Part shown: positions 54,779 through 63,689 of the stretch, piece by piece
How positions within the stretch are numbered: the stretch's first letter is position 1
Layout: every line of letters starts with the position of its first letter
Source of the DNA: Candidatus Anaerobiospirillum pullistercoris
GTDB taxonomy: Bacteria; Pseudomonadota; Gammaproteobacteria; Enterobacterales; Succinivibrionaceae
Assembly (NCBI GenBank): GCA_019114785.1
Contig: DXEV01000137.1
Span: 1 to 63,689 of the forward strand
Length of the DNA: 63,689 bases
Direction: 5' to 3'
Notes under the pieces: model-generated
The model's input: only the letters and a program-made list of their open reading frames with translations
The model's database searches: none
What the model was told of the DNA's origin: nothing
Program-made: the position numbers and the translations under genes

Positions 54779-56002
54779 ATGCGCGATTTAATTAAGTTCT
54801 TTGCGTGGCGCATCAGGCGAGATGAGATCGGCCTAGAGGCGGCAGCTTTGGCTTTTACTTCGGTGCTGGCTTTGGTTCCTGCACTCACCATTGTGGTTTC
54901 CATTTTTGCGATGGTGCCTGCCTTTACTCCACTCAAAGAAGAAATGATGCGTTTTGCTTCAGAAAACTTCTTACCAGTGTTTACCGATGCAATTGGCGAT
55001 TCGATCTCCTCTTTTGTCTCGCATGCAGCTTCCATGACCTTAACCGGTGCTCTCATGCTGTTTGTGGTGAGCTTGATGCTGATCCGCTCTATCGATCGCT
55101 CCCTCAATCGTATTTGGCGTGGTGGTAAGCGCCGTATGGCTATGACCTTTGCCATTTACTGGACTATGCTCACTGTAGGCCCGCTGTCCTTTGGTATCAC
55201 GGTGTGGGTGACAACTAAAGTGATCGCCTCAAGCCTGATGGAATCCATGGAGCTCGAGGTGGCTATGAGGTCACTGTATTTCATCTTGCCGTTCTTTATT
55301 GAGGCGGCCATGATCTTTGTGCTCTACATGGTTATGCCTGTCACCATAGTGAAGTGGCAAGACGCCTTGGTGGGAGCTGTGCTGGTAGCTATCGCCTTTG
55401 AGATCGCCAAGCGAGCCTTTGCTACGTTTATTCTGAATTTCTCTGATTACCAAGCCATTTATGGCGCTGTAGCTGCCGCACCAGTGCTGATGATCTGGAT
55501 CTATATCAATTGGTGGCTGATTTTGATCGGAGCTGAGTTTACTTCTGTTTTAGGTGTAGTGCGTGGTGGTAATGCGGATCAAGTACCAAAGCTCATTGCC
55601 TCTTTAGTGAACTTGCTCTCAGCAAAAGACCCAGAGCCTCAGGTGGTGGGTAGTGAGCGCGTGTTCTCTCCTTACACCAGCGGCACAAGACGTGATGAGA
55701 TCCCTGATAATTACTATGTTGCAACCCAACAGCCAGCTCCTACCAAAGGCGTCAATGTAAGCGGGACAGGAAGTGCAGGTGCTACCAACGTCGCCTCAGC
55801 AGGGAGAAGCTCGGGCGCAGCAGACAAGGAGGGGCTAAGCAAGATAGGCGGTTTACGCCAAAAGCTCTTTAAGCGTGATCACGCTGCTGGCAGTGCAGAT
55901 GGTGGCTCTGTTGCTGGTAACGGAGGCGAGGGCAAGCCACAAAAGAGCATACGAGTCCATATCACTCCAACTCGCCGCGATAGCGAGTCCAAAGAGGACT
56001 AA
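54779..56002 (+). CDS. yihY: YihY/virulence factor BrkB family membrane protein
   Basis: YihY proteins are inner-membrane proteins of unknown activity, once misnamed RNase BN. The first ~275 residues have six hydrophobic segments and the family motifs DEIGLEAAALAFTSVLALVPALT, LNRIWRGGKRR and YGAVAAAPVLMIWIYINWWLILIGAE. A further ~130 residues are hydrophilic and low in complexity (Gly, Ser, Ala, Thr), making 407 residues against ~290 in E. coli. Start has GAGGAAG 6 bases before ATG. It is convergent with the AsmA-like gene across a 30-bp palindrome. Confidence 0.9.
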   Translation: MRDLIKFFAWRIRRDEIGLEAAALAFTSVLALVPALTIVVSIFAMVPAFTPLKEEMMRFASENFLPVFTDAIGDSISSFVSHAASMTLTGALMLFVVSLMLIRSIDRSLNRIWRGGKRRMAMTFAIYWTMLTVGPLSFGITVWVTTKVIASSLMESMELEVAMRSLYFILPFFIEAAMIFVLYMVMPVTIVKWQDALVGAVLVAIAFEIAKRAFATFILNFSDYQAIYGAVAAAPVLMIWIYINWWLILIGAEFTSVLGVVRGGNADQVPKLIASLVNLLSAKDPEPQVVGSERVFSPYTSGTRRDEIPDNYYVATQQPAPTKGVNVSGTGSAGATNVASAGRSSGAADKEGLSKIGGLRQKLFKRDHAAGSADGGSVAGNGGEGKPQKSIRVHITPTRRDSESKED

Positions 56003-56090
56003 GTCCGATAGCAGGCCTTTGTCCTTAGTTGCCACAGGCCATGATGGCCATGTGGCTCAACCCACTGCTCTTTTCAGGCAGCTTTCTGTG

Positions 56091-56120
56091 CCTAAAGGCT
56101 CAAGCGCTTGAGCCTTTAGG
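56091..56120. repeat. Perfect 30-bp palindrome between convergent genes
   Basis: The left arm CCTAAAGGCTCAAGC is followed directly by its reverse complement. It lies between the 3' ends of yihY and the AsmA-like gene and could end both transcripts or extrude as a cruciform. No T-runs flank it. Confidence 0.85.
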
Positions 56121-56147
56121 GCGGTGACTGGGCCACTAATGAGCTGG

Positions 56148-59100
56148 TTAGAAAATTAGCTCATCATCGTTTTCCGTGAAGTCGAAGTTCTCACGGTTAT
56201 GCAAACTGTCGATAAAGGCGTCCTTTAAGAGGTTGATCTCAAACTGGCTGGCCTCATCTTCCATTTTCTGAGCCTCATCAGCAGCGGCTTTTTGATCGGC
56301 CGTGTGTTGCTCCGTTGCCGGAGTAGACTCTGCTGGTGCACTTTCGGTAGTAGTAGTAGCAGCGGTTTCCGGTGCTGGGCCCGAGCCGACAGGTTCTGTT
56401 TGTGCAGCTGGTGCGTCCGGTTCTGTTGACGCCGTTGCGGTCTGTTCTGCTGGCTCTGTTACCGTAGTCGTGTTGGTCGTATCAGCAGTGTCAGCTGTAT
56501 CAGCGGTGTCGCGTGTTGTAGCATCAGTGTTTGCGGTATCCGCGTCTACAGCATCGCTCTCTATGTCTGAAGTAGTCTCGGTGCTCTGTGTACCTTGATC
56601 AGGGGTCTCAGATTGAGCAGCAGCTGGTTCCTGAGTCTCACTGGCTACATCCTCGTCTGCTGAGGATACAGTGGCGTCTTCGCTTTCTGGCTCCGAGCTA
56701 GAAGGTGTGTCAGTAGTAGAATCAGTAGCCACTGGCTCAGCACTAGCTGGCTCTTCTGTTTGAGTAGTAGCAGAGTCGGTCTCTGTGGTTTGAGCAGTAG
56801 CATCAGTAGTACTGTTATCCAGATCAGTGCTAGCACCAGTGCTGTCTTCTGTAGCAGTAGTACTCTCGTTTTCGCTAGGTGTGGACTCCGCGATCGTGTC
56901 TGTAGCTTCATTCTCTGCACTTGGCACGGAGGCTTCTTCCTGAGCTGAAGTTGAGCTGTCAGGGAGAGAGGTGCTTGTAGACTCACTATCGTAATCAGTC
57001 TCAGCAGTGGTTGCCTCACTAGGCTCTAAAGAGTCATTAGTAGCAGGCTCTGAAGGCTCGCCATCAGTGGTAGCTGCCGATTCACTAGTCGTGGACTCTG
57101 ATTCACTAGCAGTAGTAGCAGTAGTAGCTGCTGCATCAGTTTCAGTAGTGCTCTCCTCGCCTGTAGTTTGCTCAGAGGTTTCAGCGCTGTCAGCATCAGC
57201 ATAGCTGTCGGTATCACTGGTGTCACCAGTGCTGACTGCATCGCCGGTGTCTTCGGTGTTGTCTGCAGTGGTGGTGCTGTCTGCACTGCCTTGACTCTCG
57301 GAGGAGCTAGCAGGGGCGGGCGCTGTAACTGCGCTGGTCTCATCGCTGCTGTTAGCAGTGCTGGCTTCCGCATCGCCTCTGGTGCTATTGGTATCAGTGT
57401 TGGCGGTGTTGACTGTATCGGCAGTATCAGCGGTGTTGGCGTTTTGCGCTTGCTCCTGTGCTTGCTCTTGCTGCTGTAAAGCCTGATCAATCAGTGATAA
57501 CTCTTCAGGTTCCTGTTGCTCTTGAGAGGTGTCCTGAGGTGCTTCGACCTGAATTAAGCCCTTAAGTACAGCAGCAGCGTCAGTCTGTTCCTTAGCCACG
57601 GCACTGGCCTCATATTGCGGTAAATACAGACCTGGGCGCTCGGCTCCACGACGCAGAGCGTTAATGGCAAAACTCATATTGTCGACACTGCCGCTTAGCT
57701 CTACTTTGGTACTGCTATCGCGGGCCAGACTGATCAGATCGGCTTGACCACTGATGGCCTCACTATTCAGGTCAAGCTCTCCTGCAAGGCGCATATTGGC
57801 TGTAGCTAAGCCTAATTGACCGTCGGTTTGAGCCACATTATCTTTAATGGTGGTACGCAGTATTAAGTCGTTAATGCCAGCCACACTGCCTTGGATAGCA
57901 GTAAGGAGCTCGGTACCGCTTAAAGTAAAGTTCTGCTGCTTACCACCATTAATGAGATCTAGACCAAAGTCAGAGACCAGCATATTAGGTGATTGCAGCA
58001 CGATAGAGCCATTGAGCAGGCGCTTGCTATCAGCACCAGTGCTAGTGCTAGCGCTAGCCTCAGCCTGATCTGAGTTAGTAGCATCGTGGTGCTTGCGCTG
58101 CGAGGTCAGTACTGCATCAAGGCTGATCTTGCCGGTAAGCATGTGGTCAATGAGATTGGAGTTTAAGTCAGCACTCTCAAAGTCTTTAGCTTGGACAAAG
58201 AGCAAGCTTTGCTTTTGCAGATCGCGCTCTAAAGTGGCCTCAGCACTTAAGGTGGACTCCTTAAAGTGCACTTGTGGCAGCTTGAGCTGTACGTTTTCTG
58301 CACCTACTTCGAGCTCACCTTTAATGTTTTGCATTAAGAGGTTGGAGTATAGGGTATTAGTCAGCTGCCATTGGATTTTACCTGAGCTGTGTTGCGACAG
58401 CGGTAGTATGTGAGAGCTGAGCTCATGCCACTGCGCAAAGCGCTCGCCATCAAGCTCAGGATCGGCCTGTGGTTGTAGCGCAGCATGCTGTGGTTGCAAT
58501 TGCAGATTGCTCATAGAGCCAGACATGCTTTGGATCGACAGTGGCAGTGAATTGATAAAAGACAGGAACTCTAGGCCCGAGAACTTTGCATCTTCTAGCT
58601 TGACCGTGTATTGGCCTAAGCCATGGCGTAAGTAGTTTAAGCGTGCTTTATTGAGAGCCAGCTTGCTTTTCTGCAGTTCTACTTGGTTAAGCACTAACTC
58701 TTTTTCAGGGCGTAAGAGACTGCCTTGCAGGGCATAATTGCCCTCGAAGAGTTGACCTTTGAAGTCAAAATCCACGCGCTCCGTACTTAAAGTGGCCTTG
58801 CCCTCGTTATGCTCAAATGTAGTCTGCACTTGAGGCAGTGAGAATGAGTCGATAGAGCCTGCAAAGCTAGCGCTAAAGCCTTGTTCATTGAGCTTGAGAT
58901 CGGTGATCGTGCCGCTAATACCTTGCATGATGTAACCAGTATCAACGGTAGTATCAGCTGAGTAAGATTGTGCTGTAGGCTTTGTGTTCTCGTTATTGTT
59001 GCTATCAGTCTGTTTGGTGGATTTATCTGAGGCAGCGAGTTGTGAGCTTGAAGAGAAGATCACATCAGTGAGGTTGACCGTATCTGCCTGCAAATTCACG

Positions 59101-59939
59101 TTAGGAGCAGTTGGCAAAGACTCTTGGATGATGATCTTGGACAAATTGAGCTCAGGTAATACTAAATTGGTACTCACCTGAGGCTTATTGGCCAGAGCTT
59201 GGTCACTAGCTGAAGTGGTGTCGTAGTTGAGACTATGGTCGCTACAATCTTGGAGGTATTGGCCGTAACCAGAGACGATACCGCCTAGCATCGAGAGGTT
59301 GAAGTGCTTCAGATCCAGACCGTTTGGTAGACGCTCAAACTCAACAGTAAGTCCTTTAATATCCCTATCAAAAAAGCTGGCTTGCTCAGTGCTCACCACG
59401 CCCGAGTCAAAGTCGAGTCCTTGGTCGTGGCTAAATTCCACCTGATGCAGGCGAATAGTGGCGTCTAAGCTTTGTAAATACTGGGTGTGTAGCGGGGTGT
59501 GATGGAAACGAACTGCATCGGCCACAATTTTTTGGTAGCCAAACTGTGAGGTTGCGATCTTTTGCAGGTCGTTAGGATCCAGCTTGAGTTTGTTGATGTA
59601 GATATCATTGATATGCAGCTCATCACTCCACAGAGAGCCCAGTTCAAACTCAAGGTAAAACTCTCCTATGAGCGAATGGCCAAAGGAGACCTCACTGAGC
59701 TTGATGATATTAGGGTAGAGAGGCGAGAACTCGGCTGCGGCAATAGAGACTTCTAGGCCGGACTTAGAGCTTAGATAGCTAGCCAAAGGGCCCTTGACGC
59801 GGCTTCCTGTAAAGAAGATCGCGACAATCAGCACTAAGAGTGCACCGACGATCGCAAGCGCGCTCAGGGCGTGGATCATATAGCTCACGACCTTATTTTG
59901 CGCGCGTTGAGCACGCCTTTTATGGTAGAGACCGACCAT
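56148..59939 (-). CDS. AsmA-like protein with ~410-residue Ser/Thr/Asp/Glu/Ala-rich tail
   Basis: AsmA-like proteins are inner-membrane-anchored periplasmic proteins of the bridge-like lipid-transfer superfamily linked to phospholipid traffic to the outer membrane. The 1263-residue product has one N-terminal membrane segment (about residues 22-50) followed by an AsmA-like start (VKGPLASYLSSKSGLEVSI, ELHINDIYINKLKL). A long beta-rich part follows to about residue 800. From about 815 to 1225 it is almost only Ser, Thr, Ala, Asp, Glu and Gln, strongly acidic, with TADTADT-like runs. A short ordered-looking end (EINLLKDAFIDSLHNRENFDF) follows. No clear Shine-Dalgarno precedes this ATG; a second ATG 21 codons later is possible. 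Confidence 0.8.
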   Translation of the reverse strand: MVGLYHKRRAQRAQNKVVSYMIHALSALAIVGALLVLIVAIFFTGSRVKGPLASYLSSKSGLEVSIAAAEFSPLYPNIIKLSEVSFGHSLIGEFYLEFELGSLWSDELHINDIYINKLKLDPNDLQKIATSQFGYQKIVADAVRFHHTPLHTQYLQSLDATIRLHQVEFSHDQGLDFDSGVVSTEQASFFDRDIKGLTVEFERLPNGLDLKHFNLSMLGGIVSGYGQYLQDCSDHSLNYDTTSASDQALANKPQVSTNLVLPELNLSKIIIQESLPTAPNVNLQADTVNLTDVIFSSSSQLAASDKSTKQTDSNNNENTKPTAQSYSADTTVDTGYIMQGISGTITDLKLNEQGFSASFAGSIDSFSLPQVQTTFEHNEGKATLSTERVDFDFKGQLFEGNYALQGSLLRPEKELVLNQVELQKSKLALNKARLNYLRHGLGQYTVKLEDAKFSGLEFLSFINSLPLSIQSMSGSMSNLQLQPQHAALQPQADPELDGERFAQWHELSSHILPLSQHSSGKIQWQLTNTLYSNLLMQNIKGELEVGAENVQLKLPQVHFKESTLSAEATLERDLQKQSLLFVQAKDFESADLNSNLIDHMLTGKISLDAVLTSQRKHHDATNSDQAEASASTSTGADSKRLLNGSIVLQSPNMLVSDFGLDLINGGKQQNFTLSGTELLTAIQGSVAGINDLILRTTIKDNVAQTDGQLGLATANMRLAGELDLNSEAISGQADLISLARDSSTKVELSGSVDNMSFAINALRRGAERPGLYLPQYEASAVAKEQTDAAAVLKGLIQVEAPQDTSQEQQEPEELSLIDQALQQQEQAQEQAQNANTADTADTVNTANTDTNSTRGDAEASTANSSDETSAVTAPAPASSSESQGSADSTTTADNTEDTGDAVSTGDTSDTDSYADADSAETSEQTTGEESTTETDAAATTATTASESESTTSESAATTDGEPSEPATNDSLEPSEATTAETDYDSESTSTSLPDSSTSAQEEASVPSAENEATDTIAESTPSENESTTATEDSTGASTDLDNSTTDATAQTTETDSATTQTEEPASAEPVATDSTTDTPSSSEPESEDATVSSADEDVASETQEPAAAQSETPDQGTQSTETTSDIESDAVDADTANTDATTRDTADTADTADTTNTTTVTEPAEQTATASTEPDAPAAQTEPVGSGPAPETAATTTTESAPAESTPATEQHTADQKAAADEAQKMEDEASQFEINLLKDAFIDSLHNRENFDFTENDDELIF

Positions 59940-60251
59940 AGAAAAAGACCGAAAACAAGCAAAAAGGTGATAGCAGCAGGAACTGTGAGCAAGAGCTCAC
60001 TAAGAGTAATGACACTCTGGGTTCTGGCTGTTTGCAAAAAGCACTGGCAATGCTCTGCCAAAGAGCTGTCTTTTTCAAGCACTAAGCCCTAAGGCGCTCG
60101 GTGCAATGAAAGAGGATATCAGGCAAGGGATCACAAAAAATTAAATTACCCTCCCATTTTAACAACCATTTGGGCCTTGCGCCTGATGTGTTGGCGATTT
60201 TGTTTGGTGGTGCATAGCAGCCTTATCCGGCCTAGGTTTAGGGAGAAAGTC
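59940..60251. other. recG to AsmA-like gap
   Basis: No gene is firmly supported. A 65-codon frame at 59885-60082 (-) has one hydrophobic stretch but overlaps the AsmA-like start. Confidence 0.35.
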
Positions 60252-62522
60252 CTAATTTGGGGTGGTGGTACTGGCGCTCTCAGCTGCATTAGCACTAGCT
60301 TCAGCGCCAGCGCTGGTGCTACTGTCGTTGGTGTCAGCGCTGTCGCTTGTATTGGCACTGACGCTGGTGCTTTCTTGAGCGAGAGAGTCCAAGTGTTGGT
60401 GCTGGATCTCATCGAGCACTGCAGGGAACCAACGCCAGATCAGCTTTTTGGTAGTTGCTTGATCAATACCAAAGAGCTTTTTGGCTGCATCTTTGGCTTG
60501 AGGCAGCATAAAACAATCACGATTGAAGTCCGCAAAGCGGAAGTTTTCTTTGCCTGTCTGGTTGGTACCAAAGAACTCGCCTGCGCCACGCATCCGCAAG
60601 TCTTCATTAGCGATCTCAAAGCCATTGGTCGAGGTGCGCATGATCTGCATACGAGCCATAGCGCGGTCAAAACGCTCCATTTCCACTGGAGTGGCGATGT
60701 TTGGATCAGGTGGATCTCGGTGCAGCAATAAGCAAAATGATTGCTTGTTGCCACGGCCAACACGGCCACGCAGCTGGTGTAGCTGAGCTAGACCTAAGCG
60801 ATCAGCGCTCTCAATGACCATAACGGTGGCATTAGGAACATCCACACCCACTTCGATGATAGTGGTGGCTACTAGGATATTAAGCTCACCACTCATGAAC
60901 TGGCGCATGGTGTCGTTCTTTTCTTTTTCTTTGAGCTGTGCATGCAGTAGTCCGATACGCAGCTCAGGCAGCAGTGCATTGAGCGTCTGATAGCGCTCTT
61001 TGGCTGAAGTGGCATCAAGTACTTCGTTCTCCTCAATGAGAGGACAGACCCAATAAGCCTGATTGCCCTGTGAGCAGAAGTAGCGCAGACGCTCAATCAC
61101 CTCGCGATCGCGGCTTTGGCTCAGCACAGCGGTAATAATTGGACTACGGCCTTGAGGCAGCATATCAATAGTCGAGACGGCGGTGTCAGCAAATAAGGCC
61201 TGCTGCAATGAGCGCGGAATAGGAGTTGCCGTCATCAGCAGCTCATGGGCAGAAAGCTCTGGTGGAGCCTTATTGAGCAAAGCTTCACGCTGATCCACAC
61301 CGAAGCGGTGCTGCTCATCGATGATCACCAGAGCTAAATGCTGGTAGTGGATATTTTTCTGGAAGAGGGCGTGGGTACCCACAAAAATCTTAACGCTGCC
61401 ACTCTCAGCTTGCGCAAAGACGGTATCACGCTCTTTTTTCTTCATGCTGCCAGTGATTAAAGCCACCTCAATGCCCAATGGCGCAAAGAACTGACCAAGC
61501 TTTTGTTGGTGCTGTTGGGCCAGCAGTTCTGTTGGAGCCAGTAATGCTGCCTGATAGCCATTGGCAGCTACTTGCAGCATCACCATAGCTGCGACTAGAG
61601 TTTTACCCGAGCCCACATCGCCATGTACTAAGCGGTTCATGGCATTATCGGTACCGCAGTCTTGCATGATCTCGTGAAAAACACGATCTTGAGCAGCTGT
61701 AGGGGTAAAAGGCAGGGTAGAGAGGAGCTTTTGGTGGGTCTCTTCTTTAAGCTCAATAGGGGTGGCATTTTTGCTTTTTTGCTGAGCGCGGAGCGACATG
61801 ATGCAGAGCATATAGGCCACTAGCTCTTCAAAGCAAATGCGCTTAAAGCTATTGAGGTTAGGCAGCAAGACTTCGCTGTGATCGGCTTTAGGTAGAGGGT
61901 TGTGCACATCCAGCAGCGCTTCACTGAGGGTGAGGCGGAAAGGATTGAGCGAGACGGGCAAGATCTCTTGCAATGGGTGGTTAGCTAAGTGCTGTAAGAC
62001 CTGTTCCGTGATTTTCCGGAGGCGAGTTTGTTTTAGCCCAGCTGTGAGGTGATATACAGGCGAGAGCTTAAGAGGCAGCGAGATCATGCCTTCGTTAATA
62101 AAGTCGATCTGAGGATGTACGATGCTGCGATTAGTGTAGCCGTTAAATACAGAGATCTTGATCTTGCCCCAAGCCAAGACAGTAGTGCCGATCTTAAGGT
62201 TCTCAATGATGAAGGGGGCGGCATGGAAGAAGATGATCTTGCACTTAGTGCCCTCATGATCACAGGCACTAAACTCCACTGTTTTTCTGCGCTCAACAGG
62301 CTCTGAGGTGATGGTAAGCAACACGTTGCATGGATCTTCGATAGAACGTGGTTGCTTAAGAGCTTGGATGTAGGTGCGATCTTCGTAGCGGAAAGGTAAG
62401 TTGAAGATCAGATCGTAGAAGGTAAAGAGGCCTAGCTTGTCGAGTTTTTTGCAGGTTTGTTCAGCCACACCATTGATAGATGATACGGACATGTTGGCAT
62501 ATTGCGCATCCTGACCGAGCAT
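60252..62522 (-). CDS. recG: ATP-dependent DNA helicase RecG
   Basis: RecG remodels stalled replication forks and Holliday junctions. The 756-residue product has the N-terminal wedge/OB domain (NLPFRYEDRT, NVLLTITSEP) and helicase motifs GDVGSGKTLVAAM, IIDEQHRFGVDQRE, MTATPIPRSL, VATTIIEVGVDVPNATVM and QLHQLRGRVGRG. The last ~45 residues are Ser/Thr/Ala/Asp-rich and absent from E. coli RecG (693). Start has GGGAGG 6 bases before ATG. In E. coli recG closes the spoT operon; here it lies about 17 kb away. Confidence 0.96.
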   Translation of the reverse strand: MLGQDAQYANMSVSSINGVAEQTCKKLDKLGLFTFYDLIFNLPFRYEDRTYIQALKQPRSIEDPCNVLLTITSEPVERRKTVEFSACDHEGTKCKIIFFHAAPFIIENLKIGTTVLAWGKIKISVFNGYTNRSIVHPQIDFINEGMISLPLKLSPVYHLTAGLKQTRLRKITEQVLQHLANHPLQEILPVSLNPFRLTLSEALLDVHNPLPKADHSEVLLPNLNSFKRICFEELVAYMLCIMSLRAQQKSKNATPIELKEETHQKLLSTLPFTPTAAQDRVFHEIMQDCGTDNAMNRLVHGDVGSGKTLVAAMVMLQVAANGYQAALLAPTELLAQQHQQKLGQFFAPLGIEVALITGSMKKKERDTVFAQAESGSVKIFVGTHALFQKNIHYQHLALVIIDEQHRFGVDQREALLNKAPPELSAHELLMTATPIPRSLQQALFADTAVSTIDMLPQGRSPIITAVLSQSRDREVIERLRYFCSQGNQAYWVCPLIEENEVLDATSAKERYQTLNALLPELRIGLLHAQLKEKEKNDTMRQFMSGELNILVATTIIEVGVDVPNATVMVIESADRLGLAQLHQLRGRVGRGNKQSFCLLLHRDPPDPNIATPVEMERFDRAMARMQIMRTSTNGFEIANEDLRMRGAGEFFGTNQTGKENFRFADFNRDCFMLPQAKDAAKKLFGIDQATTKKLIWRWFPAVLDEIQHQHLDSLAQESTSVSANTSDSADTNDSSTSAGAEASANAAESASTTTPN

Positions 62523-62873
62523 GATGGGCCTCCCTTGTAAGTCAGCAGAAGAAACGCGGCTCCTTCACTTTAGCGCAACGCTCCAATAGAGCGAAGCGAT
62601 TAAGTATCACCGCAAATCCTAAATTTACGCCGTTTATGGCGTGTGTAGAAAAATTATAACGGCTATTATGGTCTAGTATAACAGAATATTGTGTAGGGAC
62701 AGAATTGAGTTTCTGTCGATGAAGAGAGCAGTGAGCATAAGGAGCAGAAAGGGGGTAGGAGGCGCTGACATGTATTAGCTGAGCTATGCTAAGTCTAGCT
62801 TAGCCAAGCTGAGCCAAGCCTAGCTTTGCTTGGCCTTGAGGCCTAAACAAAGCAGGCGGCTACTGACTATAGA
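62523..62873. other. Gap upstream of recG
   Basis: A minus-strand TATAAT at 62653-62658 is a candidate recG -10, about 130 bases before the start, without a strong -35. Near the MFS gene end there is a run of AGCTGAGC/GCTTAGC-type palindromic units (62775-62850). Confidence 0.4.
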
Positions 62874-63575
62874 TCAGGCTTTAAAGTCGTGATCTTTGTC
62901 CTTGGCGATGGCTGTGGACATGCTATCGTCAGTCTCGTTTTGGGCTTCGATTTGGGTTTGGTAGGCCTGCATTCTCTGTTCGCGGGATGCTTGGGCGGCT
63001 ACAGCGCTTTGAGCAGCAGCCTCTCGGGCTTGGGCATGTTTGCTCTTACGCATGGAAAGCACACGAAAAGTGACGTAAATGCCCATCAGCACCAGCACAC
63101 TGCCAGAGACCAAGAACTGGTAGCGAATAGCCAGCATATTAGCGATTAAGGCTCCTAATAATGGGCCACACATACAACCAAATTGTGCAGTCATGGTGAT
63201 GGCACCAAAGGCGCGGCCTTTGAAGTTGGCTGGCGTAATGATGGTGATCAGAGCATTAATGGCTGGCACAAAGCCTACGATGAAGACACCCATGAGGCCC
63301 GATAATACCATTAAGGATGTGAAGTCCATGGCCGTAGATTGAGCCGCGATAAATATACCGGAGCCTAAGAGTGAGACAGTCATGGTGAGGTAGTAGCCAC
63401 GTTTTTGTCCCATCATGCCCCAGAGCGGCGCAAGGAAAGCACCAACAAATGGAGGTAGTGAGCAGGCTAAACCAGCATAAAAAGCTACGTCTTCGTAACC
63501 TCCGATCAGTTGGGCCACAAAGAGCGAGAGCAGCGGCTGAATAGCCATCATCACGCTGGTGACGTTCTCCCCCAC
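62874..63575 (-). CDS. C-terminal half of an MFS transporter (MdtG-like), truncated
   Basis: The 233 residues hold about six hydrophobic segments with MFS features: LAPLWGMMGQKRGYY (inter-helix 2-3 type loop), GFVPAINALITIITP and GPLLGALIANM. A ~55-residue Ala/Gln-rich cytoplasmic tail follows. Complete MFS carriers have 12 segments and about 400 residues, so one half is missing. The frame is blocked by TGA at 63615-63617, and the 72 bases beyond it are open to the window edge but do not look like MFS. GGGGGAG before ATG/GTG codons at about 63545-63550 could allow the half to be translated. Pseudogene, split gene or half-transporter are all possible. Confidence 0.6.
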   Translation of the reverse strand: MGENVTSVMMAIQPLLSLFVAQLIGGYEDVAFYAGLACSLPPFVGAFLAPLWGMMGQKRGYYLTMTVSLLGSGIFIAAQSTAMDFTSLMVLSGLMGVFIVGFVPAINALITIITPANFKGRAFGAITMTAQFGCMCGPLLGALIANMLAIRYQFLVSGSVLVLMGIYVTFRVLSMRKSKHAQAREAAAQSAVAAQASREQRMQAYQTQIEAQNETDDSMSTAIAKDKDHDFKA

Positions 63576-63664
63576 CTTCGCGCCAAAGCGCTTAGAGGTG
63601 GGGGCTTCTTCTATTCAGGCATATATAGCAGGGGGGATCGCCCTCTTGGTTACTGCTATATATA
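63563..63664. repeat. Two inverted repeats at the broken end of the MFS gene
   Basis: A 9-bp pair CCCCCACCT/AGGTGGGGG (63569-63604) and an 11-bp pair ATATATAGCAG/CTGCTATATAT (63621-63631 with 63653-63663) lie side by side at the point where MFS similarity stops. Confidence 0.55.
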
Positions 63665-63689
63665 CCCTATTCTTGAAGCTTCCTGCTCG

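Noticed and set aside
59885..60082. 65-codon membrane peptide upstream of the AsmA-like gene
   Set aside because: It has one hydrophobic stretch and a possible GTG start, but overlaps the AsmA-like start and has no supporting conservation that I can see.
63615..63617. TGA read as an amino acid in the MFS gene
   Set aside because: TGA is used as a normal stop elsewhere (recF), and the sequence beyond it does not resemble an MFS protein.

Overview
This window reads as bacterial chromosome from a gammaproteobacterium. The family assignment is inference: the dnaA-dnaN-recF-gyrB order, an alpha2-beta2 type glycyl-tRNA synthetase, a gmk/rpoZ/spoT cluster, a typA-glnL-glnG-engB block and a DUF3334 protein point to Aeromonadales, most like a gut succinate-producing Succinivibrionaceae member (Anaerobiospirillum/Succinivibrio type).

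Layout. 1-10 kb is the replication block on + (dnaA, cut at the left edge, then dnaN, recF, gyrB). 10-14.2 kb on - holds glyS, glyQ and a TusA-like protein. 14.9-29.7 kb is a carbohydrate locus arranged like the E. coli malB region: ATPase and maltoporin-like porin on -, divergent from binding protein and two permeases on +. The + arm continues into a secreted GH53 galactanase, a GH42 beta-galactosidase and a LacI-family regulator, so the likely cargo is beta-1,4-galactan fragments rather than maltodextrin. A tRNA-Thr(TGT) and ompA follow. 32.3-36.7 kb is a regulator/RidA/NhaC-family carrier/C-S lyase cluster. 37.1-45.7 kb on - holds a CobW-type GTPase, an alpha/beta hydrolase, spoT, rpoZ, gmk and engB. 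45.9-51.5 kb holds an ISAs1-type transposase-like gene, DUF3334, and the NtrC/NtrB pair. 52.4-63.6 kb holds typA, yihY, an AsmA-like giant, recG and half of an MFS transporter.

Most striking observations. (1) dnaN and ompA lack a Shine-Dalgarno next to their start codons but share a leader in which a GGAGG far upstream would be brought to the same effective distance from ATG by a hairpin. The same GGAGG can alternatively pair with a nearby CCTCC-like run, giving a possible two-state switch. (2) The NtrC homologue has lost the GAFTGA loop and both Walker A Lys and Walker B Asp, and glnA is absent from the gap where E. coli synteny would place it. (3) DnaA carries at least 790 residues of Ala/Gln/Met/Gly-rich sequence before its AAA+ domain, including a collagen-like GPQ tract. 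(4) Low-complexity extensions also occur on the LacI regulator, SpoT, NtrB, Gmk, YihY, RecG and the AsmA-like protein. (5) The ISAs1-type transposase has Ser where the family motif normally has a catalytic Asp. (6) Intergenic DNA is unusually rich in short palindromic units.

All calls are from reading sequence and translated products by eye. No database search, folding program or alignment was run. Gene starts were chosen by ribosome-binding site and usual family length.
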